A stretch of 64,000 bases of DNA from Rhodococcus sp. B7740 (lineage in GTDB: Bacteria > Actinomycetota > Actinomycetes > Mycobacteriales > Mycobacteriaceae), in NCBI RefSeq assembly GCF_000954115.1, contig NZ_CP010797.1:3100001-3164000 (forward strand). Reading direction: 5' to 3'. A model generated the notes under the pieces. It saw nothing but the letters and a program-made list of their open reading frames with translations, made no database searches and was not told where the DNA came from. This document shows, piece after piece, positions 1-7,651 of this stretch; position 1 is the stretch's first letter; each line of letters opens with the position of its first letter. Both the position numbers and the translations under genes were made by a program.

Positions 1-550
1 GCGTGAGATCGCGAAATGTTTTCTGCTGCAACTCTTCTGCGCTGTATCCCAGTAGTTCGCACAGCGCCTTGTTCACTTGGAGCCAGCGTCCGTCGCGGGT
101 CATCACGGCTTTGCCGATCGGGGCGTTCTCCATCACGTTCTGGAACAGCCGGATCGCGCGATCTCGTTCGCGTTCGATCTCGGCGCGCGCACTGACATCG
201 ACGACCAGCTCGGTGAACCCGACCACGACGCCGTCGACGAGATCCGGGACGTAGGTGGCCTGAAAGACGCGCACAGCACCGTTGACATCGATGAGCGTGC
301 GGTCGAACTGTTGCTGCTCGCCGGCGAGGACACCGGTGATGTACGGCAGGTTCAGCTCGTACAGCGCCTCGCCGAGCAGTGTGCTGATGTGTTGACCGAC
401 CAGATCCTGCGGTTCGATTCCGAAGTAGTCGGCGTACACGCGGTTGGCGAAGACATTGCCGAGCGAGCTGTCCCAGTACCCGATCATCGACGGCAGTCGG
501 TCGACGGCTCGACGCATCAACTCGTTGGACGTGTTGCGAGTTACGGTCAT
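1..550 (-). CDS. PAS-domain sensor protein, C-terminus outside window
   Basis: Read on the minus strand from an ATG at 550, preceded closely by AGAGGTGG. About 183 codons are present and the frame is open to the window edge. The first ~105 residues form a PAS fold (a stretch reading MIGYWDSSLGNVFANRVY, then VVVGFTELVVDVSARAE at its end). A second PAS domain starts near residue 125 (NAPIGKAVMTRDGRW, LCELLGYSAEEL). The second repeat resembles the PAS domain of the diguanylate cyclase at 5952-6800, so a GGDEF or similar output domain may follow beyond the window, but that is inference. A cytoplasmic signal sensor is likely; ligand unknown. Confidence 0.8.
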   Translation of the reverse strand, partial: MTVTRNTSNELMRRAVDRLPSMIGYWDSSLGNVFANRVYADYFGIEPQDLVGQHISTLLGEALYELNLPYITGVLAGEQQQFDRTLIDVNGAVRVFQATYVPDLVDGVVVGFTELVVDVSARAEIERERDRAIRLFQNVMENAPIGKAVMTRDGRWLQVNKALCELLGYSAEELQQKTFRDLT

Positions 551-673
551 GAACCACCTCTGAATGCTCGATGTGACCGACTGCGCTCGATTCTGCACGA
601 CGCTACAGAAGGACATCGCTTCACGTGCGGCCAGTCGCGTTATCGACCCTGTCTGCGCCGTTTTCACAGGCGT

Positions 674-707
674 CACGAGTGCGCACTTGCGCACATGTGT
701 GTACGTT
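674..707 (+). promoter_or_regulatory. Candidate operator and leaderless promoter of the MFS-ArsR operon
   Basis: A perfect inverted repeat GTGCGC-N4-GCGCAC lies at 679-694, with an outer CAC/GTG pair at 674-676 and 697-699. It is followed at 702-707 by TACGTT, six further bases, and the ATG at 714, which fits a TANNNT -10 box and a leaderless transcript. A palindrome just upstream of the -10 is where a repressor such as the ArsR protein encoded downstream would act; that pairing is inferred. Confidence 0.6.
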
Positions 708-713
708 GAATTC

Positions 714-1919
714 ATGTTGTTCGCCAACCCCGCTTTTCGACGCCTCTTCACCGCGCAGGTCGTCGCGTTGCTGGGCACCGGACTGTTGACGGTGGCGCTG
801 GGGCTGCTCGCCTACGACATCGCCGGCAGTGCCGCGGGAGCCGTGCTCGGTACCGCTCTCGCGATCAAGATGATCGCGTACGTGTTCGTCGCTCCGATCG
901 TGTCGTCACTGACCGGCACGCTCCCCCGCAAGCTCGTGCTGGTCAGCGCCGACGCCGTCAGGGCGCTCACCGCACTGGCTTTGCCGTTCGTCGATCAGGT
1001 GTGGCAGGTCTACGTGCTGATCTTCGTTCTGCAGGCGGCGTCGGCCACCTTCACTCCCACCTTCCAGGCCGTCATTCCGTCCGTGGTGCCCGACGCGCAG
1101 CAGTACACCCGCGCGTTGACGCTCTCGCGACTGGCCTACGACCTCGAATCACTGGTCAGCCCGCTGATCGCCGCCGCATTGTTGACGGTCATCGGCTTCC
1201 ACACGCTGTTCGTCGGCACGGCTGTGGGGTTCGTCGTCTCCGCGGTGATGGTGGTCGGTACCGACTTTCCGAGGCACCTCGCACCCGAGATCCGACGATC
1301 GACCTCGGGCATCGCGACGTTCGTCAGGAATCCCGAACTGCAGGGACTGCTCGCGTTGAACACGGTGGTCGCTGCGGCGACTGCTCTCGTGGTGGTCAAC
1401 TCCGTTCTCTACGTCCGCGATCTGTTCGGCGGATCGAGCAGTCAGCTGGCCATTGCTCTCGGCTGCTACGGCACCGGCTCGATGGTCGCAGCATTGTGCA
1501 TCCCACGAGCCCTCGGATTTACGAACGATCACACGCTCATGCTCACCGGGGCTGCGACGGCCGTGATGGGAACTGCCGCAGCAACACTGGTGGCGACCCT
1601 GCACGGAGGGTCGACCGCCTGGGTTGCGCTGGCCGCGACGTGGGTGCTGCTGGGCGTCGGGACGTCGATGATCAACACCCCGTCGGCGAGGATTCTGCGT
1701 CGTGAATCCGACGAGAGCACCCGAACGTCCATCTTCACGGCGCAGTTCTCGTTGTCGCACGCGGCGTTTCTGCTCACCTATCCGATTGCGGGTTGGGTCG
1801 GGGCCCGGTTCGGACTGTTCACCGCGGCGCTGGTGCTCACGGGCTTGGCTACACTTGCGGCACTGTCCGCAGCACGCCTGTGGAGTCGCTCCCGAGTGTC
1901 GGTGGTCGCCTCCGCGTAG
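714..1919 (+). CDS. MFS transporter
   Basis: A 401-residue polytopic membrane protein of major facilitator type, with about 12 hydrophobic segments and short polar loops, probably an efflux carrier in the cytoplasmic membrane. The frame is open from 564, but I choose the ATG at 714 because the protein then starts directly with the typical FANPAFRRLFTAQVVALLG segment and the codon sits six bases after a -10-like TACGTT. It is followed after 14 bases by an ArsR regulator and then by a CopC-domain protein. This suggests a metal- or toxicant-responsive exporter, although the substrate cannot be read from the sequence. Confidence 0.85.
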   Translation: MLFANPAFRRLFTAQVVALLGTGLLTVALGLLAYDIAGSAAGAVLGTALAIKMIAYVFVAPIVSSLTGTLPRKLVLVSADAVRALTALALPFVDQVWQVYVLIFVLQAASATFTPTFQAVIPSVVPDAQQYTRALTLSRLAYDLESLVSPLIAAALLTVIGFHTLFVGTAVGFVVSAVMVVGTDFPRHLAPEIRRSTSGIATFVRNPELQGLLALNTVVAAATALVVVNSVLYVRDLFGGSSSQLAIALGCYGTGSMVAALCIPRALGFTNDHTLMLTGAATAVMGTAAATLVATLHGGSTAWVALAATWVLLGVGTSMINTPSARILRRESDESTRTSIFTAQFSLSHAAFLLTYPIAGWVGARFGLFTAALVLTGLATLAALSAARLWSRSRVSVVASA

Positions 1920-1933
1920 GGAGACGACGTTCG

Positions 1934-2290
1934 ATGCCACCGAAGAAGGAACCGCGCATCAGTCTCGACCATGCCGTCGAACCGGACTCCGCACGCCTGG
2001 CCACGGCCAGTGACACCTTTCGGATGCTCTCGGACCCCACGCGACTGCACATCCTCTGGCTACTCGACCGCGGCCCTGCCGACGTCAGCGCCTTGACCAC
2101 GGCCACCGGAACCTCCCGCACCGCCGTCAGCCAGCATCTGGCCAAGCTTCGATTCACCGGACTCGTCGAGACCCGACGCGACGGCCGCAACGTCATCTAC
2201 CGCCTGGCCGACGGTCACCTCGCCCGGCTCGTGCGTGAGGGCCTCAACTTCGCCGACCACAAGGTCACCGGCGAGCCCCCACACGAATAA
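1934..2290 (+). CDS. ArsR-family winged-helix transcriptional regulator
   Basis: A 118-residue protein with the ArsR/SmtB layout: MLSDPTRLHILWLL at the start of the wHTH, recognition helix TSRTAVSQHLAKLR, and beta-wing ETRRDGRNVIYRL. The ELCVCDL-type cysteine motif is absent. At the C-terminal helix it has D-G-H and then D-H 14 residues after the first His. This resembles the alpha-5 site of the SmtB/CzrA/NmtR type, but the ligand at the +11 position is a phenylalanine, so metal sensing is uncertain. The start at 1934 removes a non-homologous extension that overlaps the MFS gene. It probably represses its own operon through the palindrome at 674-699. Confidence 0.88.
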   Translation: MPPKKEPRISLDHAVEPDSARLATASDTFRMLSDPTRLHILWLLDRGPADVSALTTATGTSRTAVSQHLAKLRFTGLVETRRDGRNVIYRLADGHLARLVREGLNFADHKVTGEPPHE

Positions 2291-2317
2291 CCCTGCACCA
2301 CAACAAGAAAGCACCCG

Positions 2318-2857
2318 ATGAAACGCCTGGCCGTGATTGCCGCCGCCATTCTCACCGCGACGGCACTGTCGATCGCCCCGGCAGCTGCGCACGCAACTCT
2401 GCAGTCCAGCAACCCTGCCGAGAACTCCGTGCTCGACGCCGCCCCGGACGAGGTGACCCTGACGTTCAATCAGTCCGTGCAGTCGAACTTCGCCACCGTC
2501 ACTGTCGTCGGAGCCGATGGAACCCAATGGGGGGCATCGGATCCCGTCGTCGACGGCAGCACGGTGACCGTCGATCTCGACGGGCTCGGTGCGGCGGGCG
2601 ACTACACCATCGGCTACCGAGTGGTCTCCGCGGACGGGCATCCGATCACCGGCAGTATTCCGTTCCAACTGACCCAGGCGTCCCCGACGTCGGCGGCAAC
2701 CGCAGCCACCGCAGTCCCCGCCCCTACCGAAACGACACCGACTGCCGCAGAAGAGCCCGAGGACAGCAGCGGTTTTCCGATCTGGATCGTCGCGGTGGTC
2801 GTCGTCGCGGTCGGTGCGGCGGGTGTGCTGTTCGCGCTTCGTAAACGCAGCAACTGA
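2318..2857 (+). CDS. CopC-domain exported protein with C-terminal membrane anchor
   Basis: 179 residues. A signal peptide (residues 1-26, ending APAAA) is followed by mature HATLQSSNPAENSVL; the N-terminal His after cleavage is the classic copper ligand of CopC/YobA-type domains. The domain closes with VVSADGHPITGSIPF, another family hallmark. A Thr/Ala/Pro-rich linker and one transmembrane helix (about 151-173) with a basic tail anchor it on the outer face of the membrane. It sits 27 bases after the ArsR gene and probably shares the operon. A role in copper binding outside the cell is likely from the family; no CopD-like partner is present nearby. Confidence 0.87.
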   Translation: MKRLAVIAAAILTATALSIAPAAAHATLQSSNPAENSVLDAAPDEVTLTFNQSVQSNFATVTVVGADGTQWGASDPVVDGSTVTVDLDGLGAAGDYTIGYRVVSADGHPITGSIPFQLTQASPTSAATAATAVPAPTETTPTAAEEPEDSSGFPIWIVAVVVVAVGAAGVLFALRKRSN

Positions 2858-2892
2858 CGTCCTCACCCGATGTGGACGTGAGAACATGCAGC

Positions 2893-3624
2893 ATGAGTGA
2901 CGGTGACCAGCGCCCGGAGTCCGATGGCCGTAAGCGCCGTTGGGAACAGCACAACTCCGATCGTCGACGCCACATCATCGACGCGGCCATGACGGTTCTG
3001 GCGCGCGATATCGCACCCGGTGAGCGGCTCACCACCGCTCAGATCTCGGCCGAGGCCGGGGTGCACCGCACCGGGCTGTACCGGCATTTCCGCGATCGAA
3101 CCGACTTGGACACGGCCATTCAGCGCGCCATCTGCTCGGAGTTGACGGCCACGTTGGTCTCGTCGTTCGCGTTGACCGGCACTCCTCGCGACGCGGTGCA
3201 TCGCATGGTGAGCACCTACGTGCGCTGGGTGGCCGAGCATCCCGCGTGGACGCGATTCGTCGAGCAGGACGTCAGTGCCGAGTCACCCACGCCCCTCGAG
3301 GAGACCAACGCTCTGCTGGCCGAGCAGTTGGAAGTGAGCGTCGCGGCATTCCTGTCACTGGTGCACGCAGACCTGACCACCGACGACTGGTCGCTGGTGC
3401 GGCCGTGGGTTGCGGGCCTCGTCTCCGGCTGCATGGGTGCGGTGCGCAGTTGGAGCGGGCAGACCGAACATCGCACCGGTCTCGATCATTTCGCGACGTT
3501 CCTGGCCGACACCATCTGGCTGCAGGTCAAGGGCCTCGGGGCATCCCGCGGGATCGCGATCCCGCAGGTGCCCCTCGAAAGCGTCCTCGACGAGAGTCAG
3601 CTGAACGACGGCTCGCTGCGGTAA
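2893..3624 (+). CDS. TetR/AcrR-family transcriptional regulator
   Basis: 243 residues. The N-terminal helix-turn-helix spans about residues 22-70 (RRHIIDAAMTVLARD, then TTAQISAEAGVHRTGLYRHF). The remaining ~170 residues form the variable effector-binding domain. The start at the ATG 2893 is preferred over the in-frame start at 2872 because it gives the usual short leader before the HTH; this choice is weak. The 3' end overlaps the convergent AurF-like gene by 28 bases, so the two genes may influence each other through antisense transcription. The ligand is unknown. Confidence 0.85.
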   Translation: MSDGDQRPESDGRKRRWEQHNSDRRRHIIDAAMTVLARDIAPGERLTTAQISAEAGVHRTGLYRHFRDRTDLDTAIQRAICSELTATLVSSFALTGTPRDAVHRMVSTYVRWVAEHPAWTRFVEQDVSAESPTPLEETNALLAEQLEVSVAAFLSLVHADLTTDDWSLVRPWVAGLVSGCMGAVRSWSGQTEHRTGLDHFATFLADTIWLQVKGLGASRGIAIPQVPLESVLDESQLNDGSLR

Positions 3625-4565
3625 CGCGAGGGGCGTCCGTCGATACCGAGGGCGCGCCAGACGCGTCGGGACACGCGGTTCATCAGTCCGAGCTCGCCGG
3701 CCAGCATTCGGACGTCACCGAAGGTGTCGCGCAATGCCTTTCGTGACGGTTCGCTGTTCCACCACACGGCGTCGACAACCTCGTCGGGGATGGCGAGGTC
3801 GCGTCGCATCTGCTTGCTCGGTTTCATGATCACGTCGCACAGCAGTCGCATGATGACGGGCATGAGGATCGAGATCGACGCCTTCTCGAAGCGTCCGAGC
3901 CGCGGGGCCTTGTGCTCGAGGTACTGATGGGCGAAACCGATGTGTCGTGCTTCCTCGGCGATGTGAATCTGCATCACTCGCTGGACCAACGGGTGCCCGA
4001 CGCTACCGGCGCGCAGGACGCCCTTCTGCATGTGGTCGATCGGCTCTTCTCCCGCCAGCACTCCGACGAAGAATCCGAACGGTGCGGATCGGCTCGCGAA
4101 GAGAGTCAGTACGGGCACGATCTTGCGGAACCACGCGGGCCCACCCGGCACGTCGATGCCGATGCGGTTCACCAGTTCCTGGAACATCTGCGTGTGGTGG
4201 CACTCTTCGGTGGCCTCGTGCGTCGAGTACCGGAATTCGGGTGAATCGTTGGGCAGCGTGAGGGCGTACTGCATGAGTCCGCTGATGAGGATCTGCTCGA
4301 ACTGCAGGCCGACCTTGACCATGCTGGCCTGGCGATACATCCCGATGTGAATCTGCCGGTCCAGGGGAAGCGACTTGTACCAGTCGGTGTGGCCGAGCGG
4401 GTCCGCGTCCGGGAGCACCCAGCGCGGATCGTCGGGAACGATCGCGTACTCGGGCTCGTCCCAGGGGATGTCGAGGAAGGCGTCGAAGTGCTGGTGCACC
4501 GATGCCGTCGACAGTGCGTGCAGCCTGTCTCGGTAGAGCGTTCGTGCGTCGTCGACTGCAGTCAT
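3597..4565 (-). CDS. AurF-like diiron oxygenase
   Basis: 322 residues starting at an ATG with GGAAGGA six bases upstream. The protein is mostly helical and has paired iron-ligand motifs of ferritin-like diiron enzymes: EATEECHHTQMFQEL near residue 130 and EEARHIGFAHQYLE near residue 215. This is the pattern of the p-aminobenzoate N-oxygenase AurF family, a group of roughly 300-340 residues found widely in mycolic-acid actinobacteria. The reaction here is not known. The neighbouring TetR gene is convergent rather than divergent, so it is not an obvious repressor. Confidence 0.8.
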   Translation of the reverse strand: MTAVDDARTLYRDRLHALSTASVHQHFDAFLDIPWDEPEYAIVPDDPRWVLPDADPLGHTDWYKSLPLDRQIHIGMYRQASMVKVGLQFEQILISGLMQYALTLPNDSPEFRYSTHEATEECHHTQMFQELVNRIGIDVPGGPAWFRKIVPVLTLFASRSAPFGFFVGVLAGEEPIDHMQKGVLRAGSVGHPLVQRVMQIHIAEEARHIGFAHQYLEHKAPRLGRFEKASISILMPVIMRLLCDVIMKPSKQMRRDLAIPDEVVDAVWWNSEPSRKALRDTFGDVRMLAGELGLMNRVSRRVWRALGIDGRPSRYRSEPSFS

Positions 4566-4681
4566 GGTGGTCCTTCCGCCTGCGTCCGAACAATGTGTAC
4601 GCAACACAGCGTCACACATAAAACTGGTTGGTGCAACGCTCCGTCGCAGATACATGAGAAATGTTCTTCGAAACGACGAAA

Positions 4682-4708
4682 CCGGCCGACCGCAGTGCGG
4701 TCGACCGG
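4682..4708 (-). terminator. Strong hairpin, probable terminator
   Basis: A near-perfect 13-bp inverted repeat (CCGGCCGACCGCA at 4682-4694 against TGCGGTCGACCGG at 4696-4708, one C/T mismatch). It lies about 80 bases past the stop of the small membrane protein gene at 4790-5116 and in front of the AurF-like gene. There is no U tract, as is usual in high-GC actinobacteria. Confidence 0.55.
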
Positions 4709-4789
4709 CCTCGAGGCAGGCGCTTCGGTCGTGAACGGTAATTCGTAGTGGACTACGAAGTTCCGCTCACATGCGACGAAGTCGCTCCA

Positions 4790-5116
4790 TCACCAATACG
4801 GCAACACCATCGCGACGAAGCCCACGCCGATGACGATGCCGAGAATTCCGGTTCCGATGGCCAGCGCGGTGTCACTGCGATCGGCGCGCGGGCCGGAGAG
4901 GTCGGGGCTGCGATCGGCCCACAGCGCAGAGGCGACGGCAATCAAACCTGCTGCGATGCCCAGGCCCGCGGCCCAGAACGAGACGATCGACATCGCACCG
5001 AACATGACGGCATATTCGGTCACCTGCGCGCGGGTACGAATGCGCCGGTTCCACCACTTCGGTGGCATGTCGTCGTCCGAATCACGTGTATCGAAGTGGG
5101 GAGAGGTGACGGTCAC
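4790..5116 (-). CDS. Small two-TM membrane protein under CIRCE control
   Basis: 108 residues from a GTG at 5116 preceded by AAAGGAG. The N-terminal ~40 residues are polar (MPPKWWNRRIRTRAQVTEY), followed by two hydrophobic segments at about 43-65 and 85-106, ending WAADR-type polar linker and VLPYW. I do not recognise the family. The gene is preceded 35 bases upstream by a perfect CIRCE repeat, so it is predicted to be repressed by HrcA and induced by protein-folding stress like groEL/groES. An upstream in-frame extension to 5317 would read through the CIRCE element and is rejected. Confidence 0.75.
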   Translation of the reverse strand: MTVTSPHFDTRDSDDDMPPKWWNRRIRTRAQVTEYAVMFGAMSIVSFWAAGLGIAAGLIAVASALWADRSPDLSGPRADRSDTALAIGTGILGIVIGVGFVAMVLPYW

Positions 5117-5151
5117 TGCGGACTCCTTTCGAGTGAGAATGTGCCTCCATT

Positions 5152-5178
5152 TTGGCACTCGACGGGTGAGAGTGCCAA
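5152..5178 (-). promoter_or_regulatory. CIRCE element (HrcA operator)
   Basis: Perfect inverted repeat TTGGCACTC-N9-GAGTGCCAA with arms at 5152-5160 and 5170-5178. The arm length and nine-base spacer are exactly those of the CIRCE consensus (TTAGCACTC-N9-GAGTGCTAA), with the A-to-G/T-to-C change on both arms preserving symmetry. It lies 35 bases upstream of the GTG at 5116. Confidence 0.88.
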
Positions 5179-5307
5179 TCCCCTGGAGGAGGCCGACGCC
5201 CCCGGTTTCGCATACGCGCGCGCACTTGTCGGACGCGTTCGGATTCGCCACCGATCCGGGCACGATCTCGCGCGCATTCGGCGAACGCGCGCGCGTTTGC
5301 GGAGCGG

Positions 5308-5742
5308 TCAGGGCCACAGAAGTCGTTGCCCCACCGAAGCTTTCGTCGGACCCAGATCGAAGGTCGTGGCGTCGGGCATCAGGTACGGGACGAGTATCCG
5401 CATCGCATATTCGCGGTGTTCGAGCAGGACCTCGAGATAGGTGCCCGACGCCTCCTCGCCGGTGGCGTCGGAGACGATGGCGTACGACCGCAGATCATCG
5501 GCGACGGCGCGCAGATCGCGGACGAGTCGTTCGTGCATCGCCGCGTGCGACTCCCCGTCTCCCAGTGGCTGCTGCGGCGCGAGCACCCGCTGCCCGCCGG
5601 AACGGTCGTTGACGACGGCCACCGGGTGCAATCCCCAGTTCTCGCTGATCCGTTCGGCGGCGATGTCGATACAGACGTCGAGCAGGTCGTCGAAATCCTG
5701 TTGGCACTCGATGCTCGTCACTTCTCGCCACTTCGTCGTCAT
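5308..5742 (-). CDS. Hypothetical cytoplasmic protein
   Basis: 144 residues from an ATG at 5742 (MTTKWREVTSIECQQDFDD). It is soluble and acidic, with no signal peptide or membrane segment. I do not recognise a family. The regular use of GC-ending codons and the protein-like alternation of charged and hydrophobic residues support a real gene. An in-frame extension to 5907 exists but reads as non-coding (PSKGLGWPADDG). The segment 5743-5951 between this gene and the PAS-GGDEF gene holds divergent starts and no other feature I can see. Confidence 0.55.
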   Translation of the reverse strand: MTTKWREVTSIECQQDFDDLLDVCIDIAAERISENWGLHPVAVVNDRSGGQRVLAPQQPLGDGESHAAMHERLVRDLRAVADDLRSYAIVSDATGEEASGTYLEVLLEHREYAMRILVPYLMPDATTFDLGPTKASVGQRLLWP

Positions 5743-5951
5743 CGAGACCCCATCGTCGGCCGGCCACCCCAACCCCTTGGACGGCGCGTAGGCGCACACG
5801 GTTCCCGAAAGTCGTACATTCGTGCCAATCTGCCGCTGACCGGCGACAGTTCCCGCACGAGTCGGCCGGACGGAGCTGCCGGCAGCCGAATGCGCCACAG
5901 GCCTCAACTACACTCCCCATCCGGGAAGGGGAGAAAGAGGGTCGTTGCGTC

Positions 5952-6800
5952 GTGGAGGATCACTGGTACCGACGCATGTTCGCCTCCAGCCCCGTGGCGC
6001 AGGCTCTCTCTGATGCCGATGGGCTCTTCGTCGACGTCAATGCGGCCTACTGCGAACTCGTCGGCTTGTCCTCCTCGGAACTGATCGGTCGATCCGCGAC
6101 GGTGCACACTCACCCGGACGACCTCCCGCTCCATGGCAGCGTCGAGGACCTGATGGCCGCCGGGACGGCCGCGGACGAACCCGTAAGGGTCGAGGTGAGG
6201 TTCGTTCTACCGAACGACGAGATTCGCTGGGTTCTGCTGACTCTGGTCCCTTTCACCGGTCCGTCCGATGCCGAGTGGACGCTCGGTGCCGCTCTCGATA
6301 TCACCGCACGGAAAGAGGTCGAGGACGGCATCCTGCTCGCGTCGCGAACGGATCAACTGACCGGGGCACTCAACCGTCGCGGCTGGTCGGATTACGCGGT
6401 GTCCCTCGTCGACGACGATTCGGTCGACACAGTAGTCGCGGTTCTCGATCTGGACCATTTCAAGCAGTTCAACGACCACTTCGGCCACGCCGCCGGCGAC
6501 GCGTTGCTCCGCGACTTCGCGTCGGCTGCCCGCAGCTGCATCGGCGTCGATGGACTCCTGGCTCGATGGGGCGGAGAGGAATTCGTGATCACTCTGCGCG
6601 ATTGCGATCGTCGTGGTGCTCTTCGATCACTCGAGGCTCTTGCCGCCGCCACCACGTCATCGGGGGTGACGTTCTCGGCCGGGTACACGCTCCAGCGACC
6701 GAACGAAGGTCTTCGCAGCACACTCGACAGAGCTGACGCACTGATGTTTCAGGCGAAGCGCGCCGGCCGAAATCGAATGATCACCGACGCACCTTTATGA
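5952..6800 (+). CDS. PAS-GGDEF diguanylate cyclase
   Basis: 282 residues from a GTG at 5952. A PAS domain covers about 5-120 (YRRMFASSPVAQALSDADG, GLSSSELIGRSATVHTHPDD). A GGDEF domain follows from about 128: TDQLTGALNRRGW, LDLDHFKQFNDHFGHAAGD, and the catalytic loop RWGGEEF. The intact GGEEF signature predicts synthesis of cyclic di-GMP from two GTP. The RxxD inhibitory site normally placed just before this loop is absent (the aligned positions are Gly and Gly), so product feedback is probably lost. It is a possible link to the exopolysaccharide genes further along, but only by general knowledge of c-di-GMP. Confidence 0.87.
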   Translation: MEDHWYRRMFASSPVAQALSDADGLFVDVNAAYCELVGLSSSELIGRSATVHTHPDDLPLHGSVEDLMAAGTAADEPVRVEVRFVLPNDEIRWVLLTLVPFTGPSDAEWTLGAALDITARKEVEDGILLASRTDQLTGALNRRGWSDYAVSLVDDDSVDTVVAVLDLDHFKQFNDHFGHAAGDALLRDFASAARSCIGVDGLLARWGGEEFVITLRDCDRRGALRSLEALAAATTSSGVTFSAGYTLQRPNEGLRSTLDRADALMFQAKRAGRNRMITDAPL

Positions 6801-6811
6801 CTCAGCGCAAC

Positions 6812-6826
6812 TTGCCGATACGGCAA
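6812..6826 (+). terminator. Short hairpin after the GGDEF gene
   Basis: TTGCCG-ATA-CGGCAA inverted repeat 12 bases after the stop codon at 6800. The stem is only six base pairs, so it is a weak terminator candidate. Confidence 0.3.
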
Positions 6827-6894
6827 ACTTACTTGCCATATCTATGAACGGGCTGTCACTCTGATCCTGGAACACCACTGGGAGAGGACGATCG

Positions 6895-7509
6895 ATGACA
6901 CACGCATTCGACAAGGAGTACTGGGAGCACCATTGGGATGACCGAACGTCCCACACCGTCGCGGCGAATCCGTATCTCGTGCAGGAGACGGCCGGATCGA
7001 CGCCCGGTACCGCGCTCGACGCAGGCTGTGGTGCCGGAGCAGAAGCGATCTGGCTCGCCGAGCAGGGCTGGCGAGTCACCGGTGCCGACATCTCCGCCGC
7101 TGCCCTCGACACCGCCGCGAAGCAGGCGCGGTCAGCGGGGGTCGACGTCACCTGGATCGAAGCCGACCTCACGACCTGGGACCCGACCGACCGATGGGAT
7201 CTGGTGACGACCCACTACGCGCATCCGTCGATTCCGCAGTTGGACTTCTATCGACACATTGCGCAATGGGTGGCACCGGGCGGTTCGTTGCTCATCGTCG
7301 GCCATCTGCACGACGGCGGGCATCATCACTCACACGACGGCGAGCCACCGCACGAGGCCACTGTCACCGCGACAGACATCACCGCCCTGTTCGACGCCTC
7401 CTCGTGGCGCATCGACACCGCACTCGAACGTTCCAGAACGGTCGGTGGCACGGGTGTGCACTCGAAGACGTTGCGCGATGCGGTGGTTCGGGTCACGCGT
7501 CGAAACTGA
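6895..7509 (+). CDS. Class I SAM-dependent methyltransferase
   Basis: 204 residues starting 12 bases after GGGAGAGGA. The SAM-binding motif I reads LDAGCGAGAEAIWLAEQGW, with the acidic loop TGADISAAAL after the second strand and motif IEADLTTW following. This is the compact methyltransferase fold related to TehB/UbiE-like enzymes. The substrate is unknown. An unusual His-rich stretch (HLHDGGHHHSHDGE, about residues 141-154) sits after the strand-5 region where many relatives have a short loop. It may bind metal, but this is speculation. Confidence 0.85.
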   Translation: MTHAFDKEYWEHHWDDRTSHTVAANPYLVQETAGSTPGTALDAGCGAGAEAIWLAEQGWRVTGADISAAALDTAAKQARSAGVDVTWIEADLTTWDPTDRWDLVTTHYAHPSIPQLDFYRHIAQWVAPGGSLLIVGHLHDGGHHHSHDGEPPHEATVTATDITALFDASSWRIDTALERSRTVGGTGVHSKTLRDAVVRVTRRN

Positions 7510-7570
7510 TCCCAGCGGTCGCAGCGGTGCCTGTCGGCCGGGCCCAGGCACAAGGGTAGGCGATCGGGTG

Positions 7571-7576
7571 TACGGT
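7571..7576 (+). promoter_or_regulatory. -10 box of a leaderless transcript
   Basis: TACGGT (TANNNT type) with exactly six bases before the ATG at 7583. This is the spacing seen for leaderless mRNAs in mycobacteria and relatives. Confidence 0.5.
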
Positions 7577-7582
7577 CCGGTG

Positions 7583-7651
7583 ATGCACGGCGAACCGGGA
7601 AGTGATCCGTACGGCTGTTTCCTCGAAGACTGCGAGCCGTACCCGTGGTGA
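7583..7651 (+). CDS. 22-residue leaderless small ORF coupled to the DinB-like gene
   Basis: ATG at 7583 to TGA at 7649-7651; the peptide reads MHGEPGSDPYG then CFLEDCEPYPW. Its stop codon overlaps the GTG start of the next gene (GTGA), a common sign of translational coupling, and its own ATG follows a TACGGT box by six bases. The peptide is acidic, with two cysteines and many Pro/Tyr. It is either a regulatory leader ORF or a small protein of its own; no family is recognised. Confidence 0.5.
   Translation: MHGEPGSDPYGCFLEDCEPYPW

Noticed and set aside
4753..4941. 62-codon minus-strand frame starting inside the small membrane protein gene
   Set aside because: Different frame within the CIRCE-controlled gene, no helix pattern; shadow.
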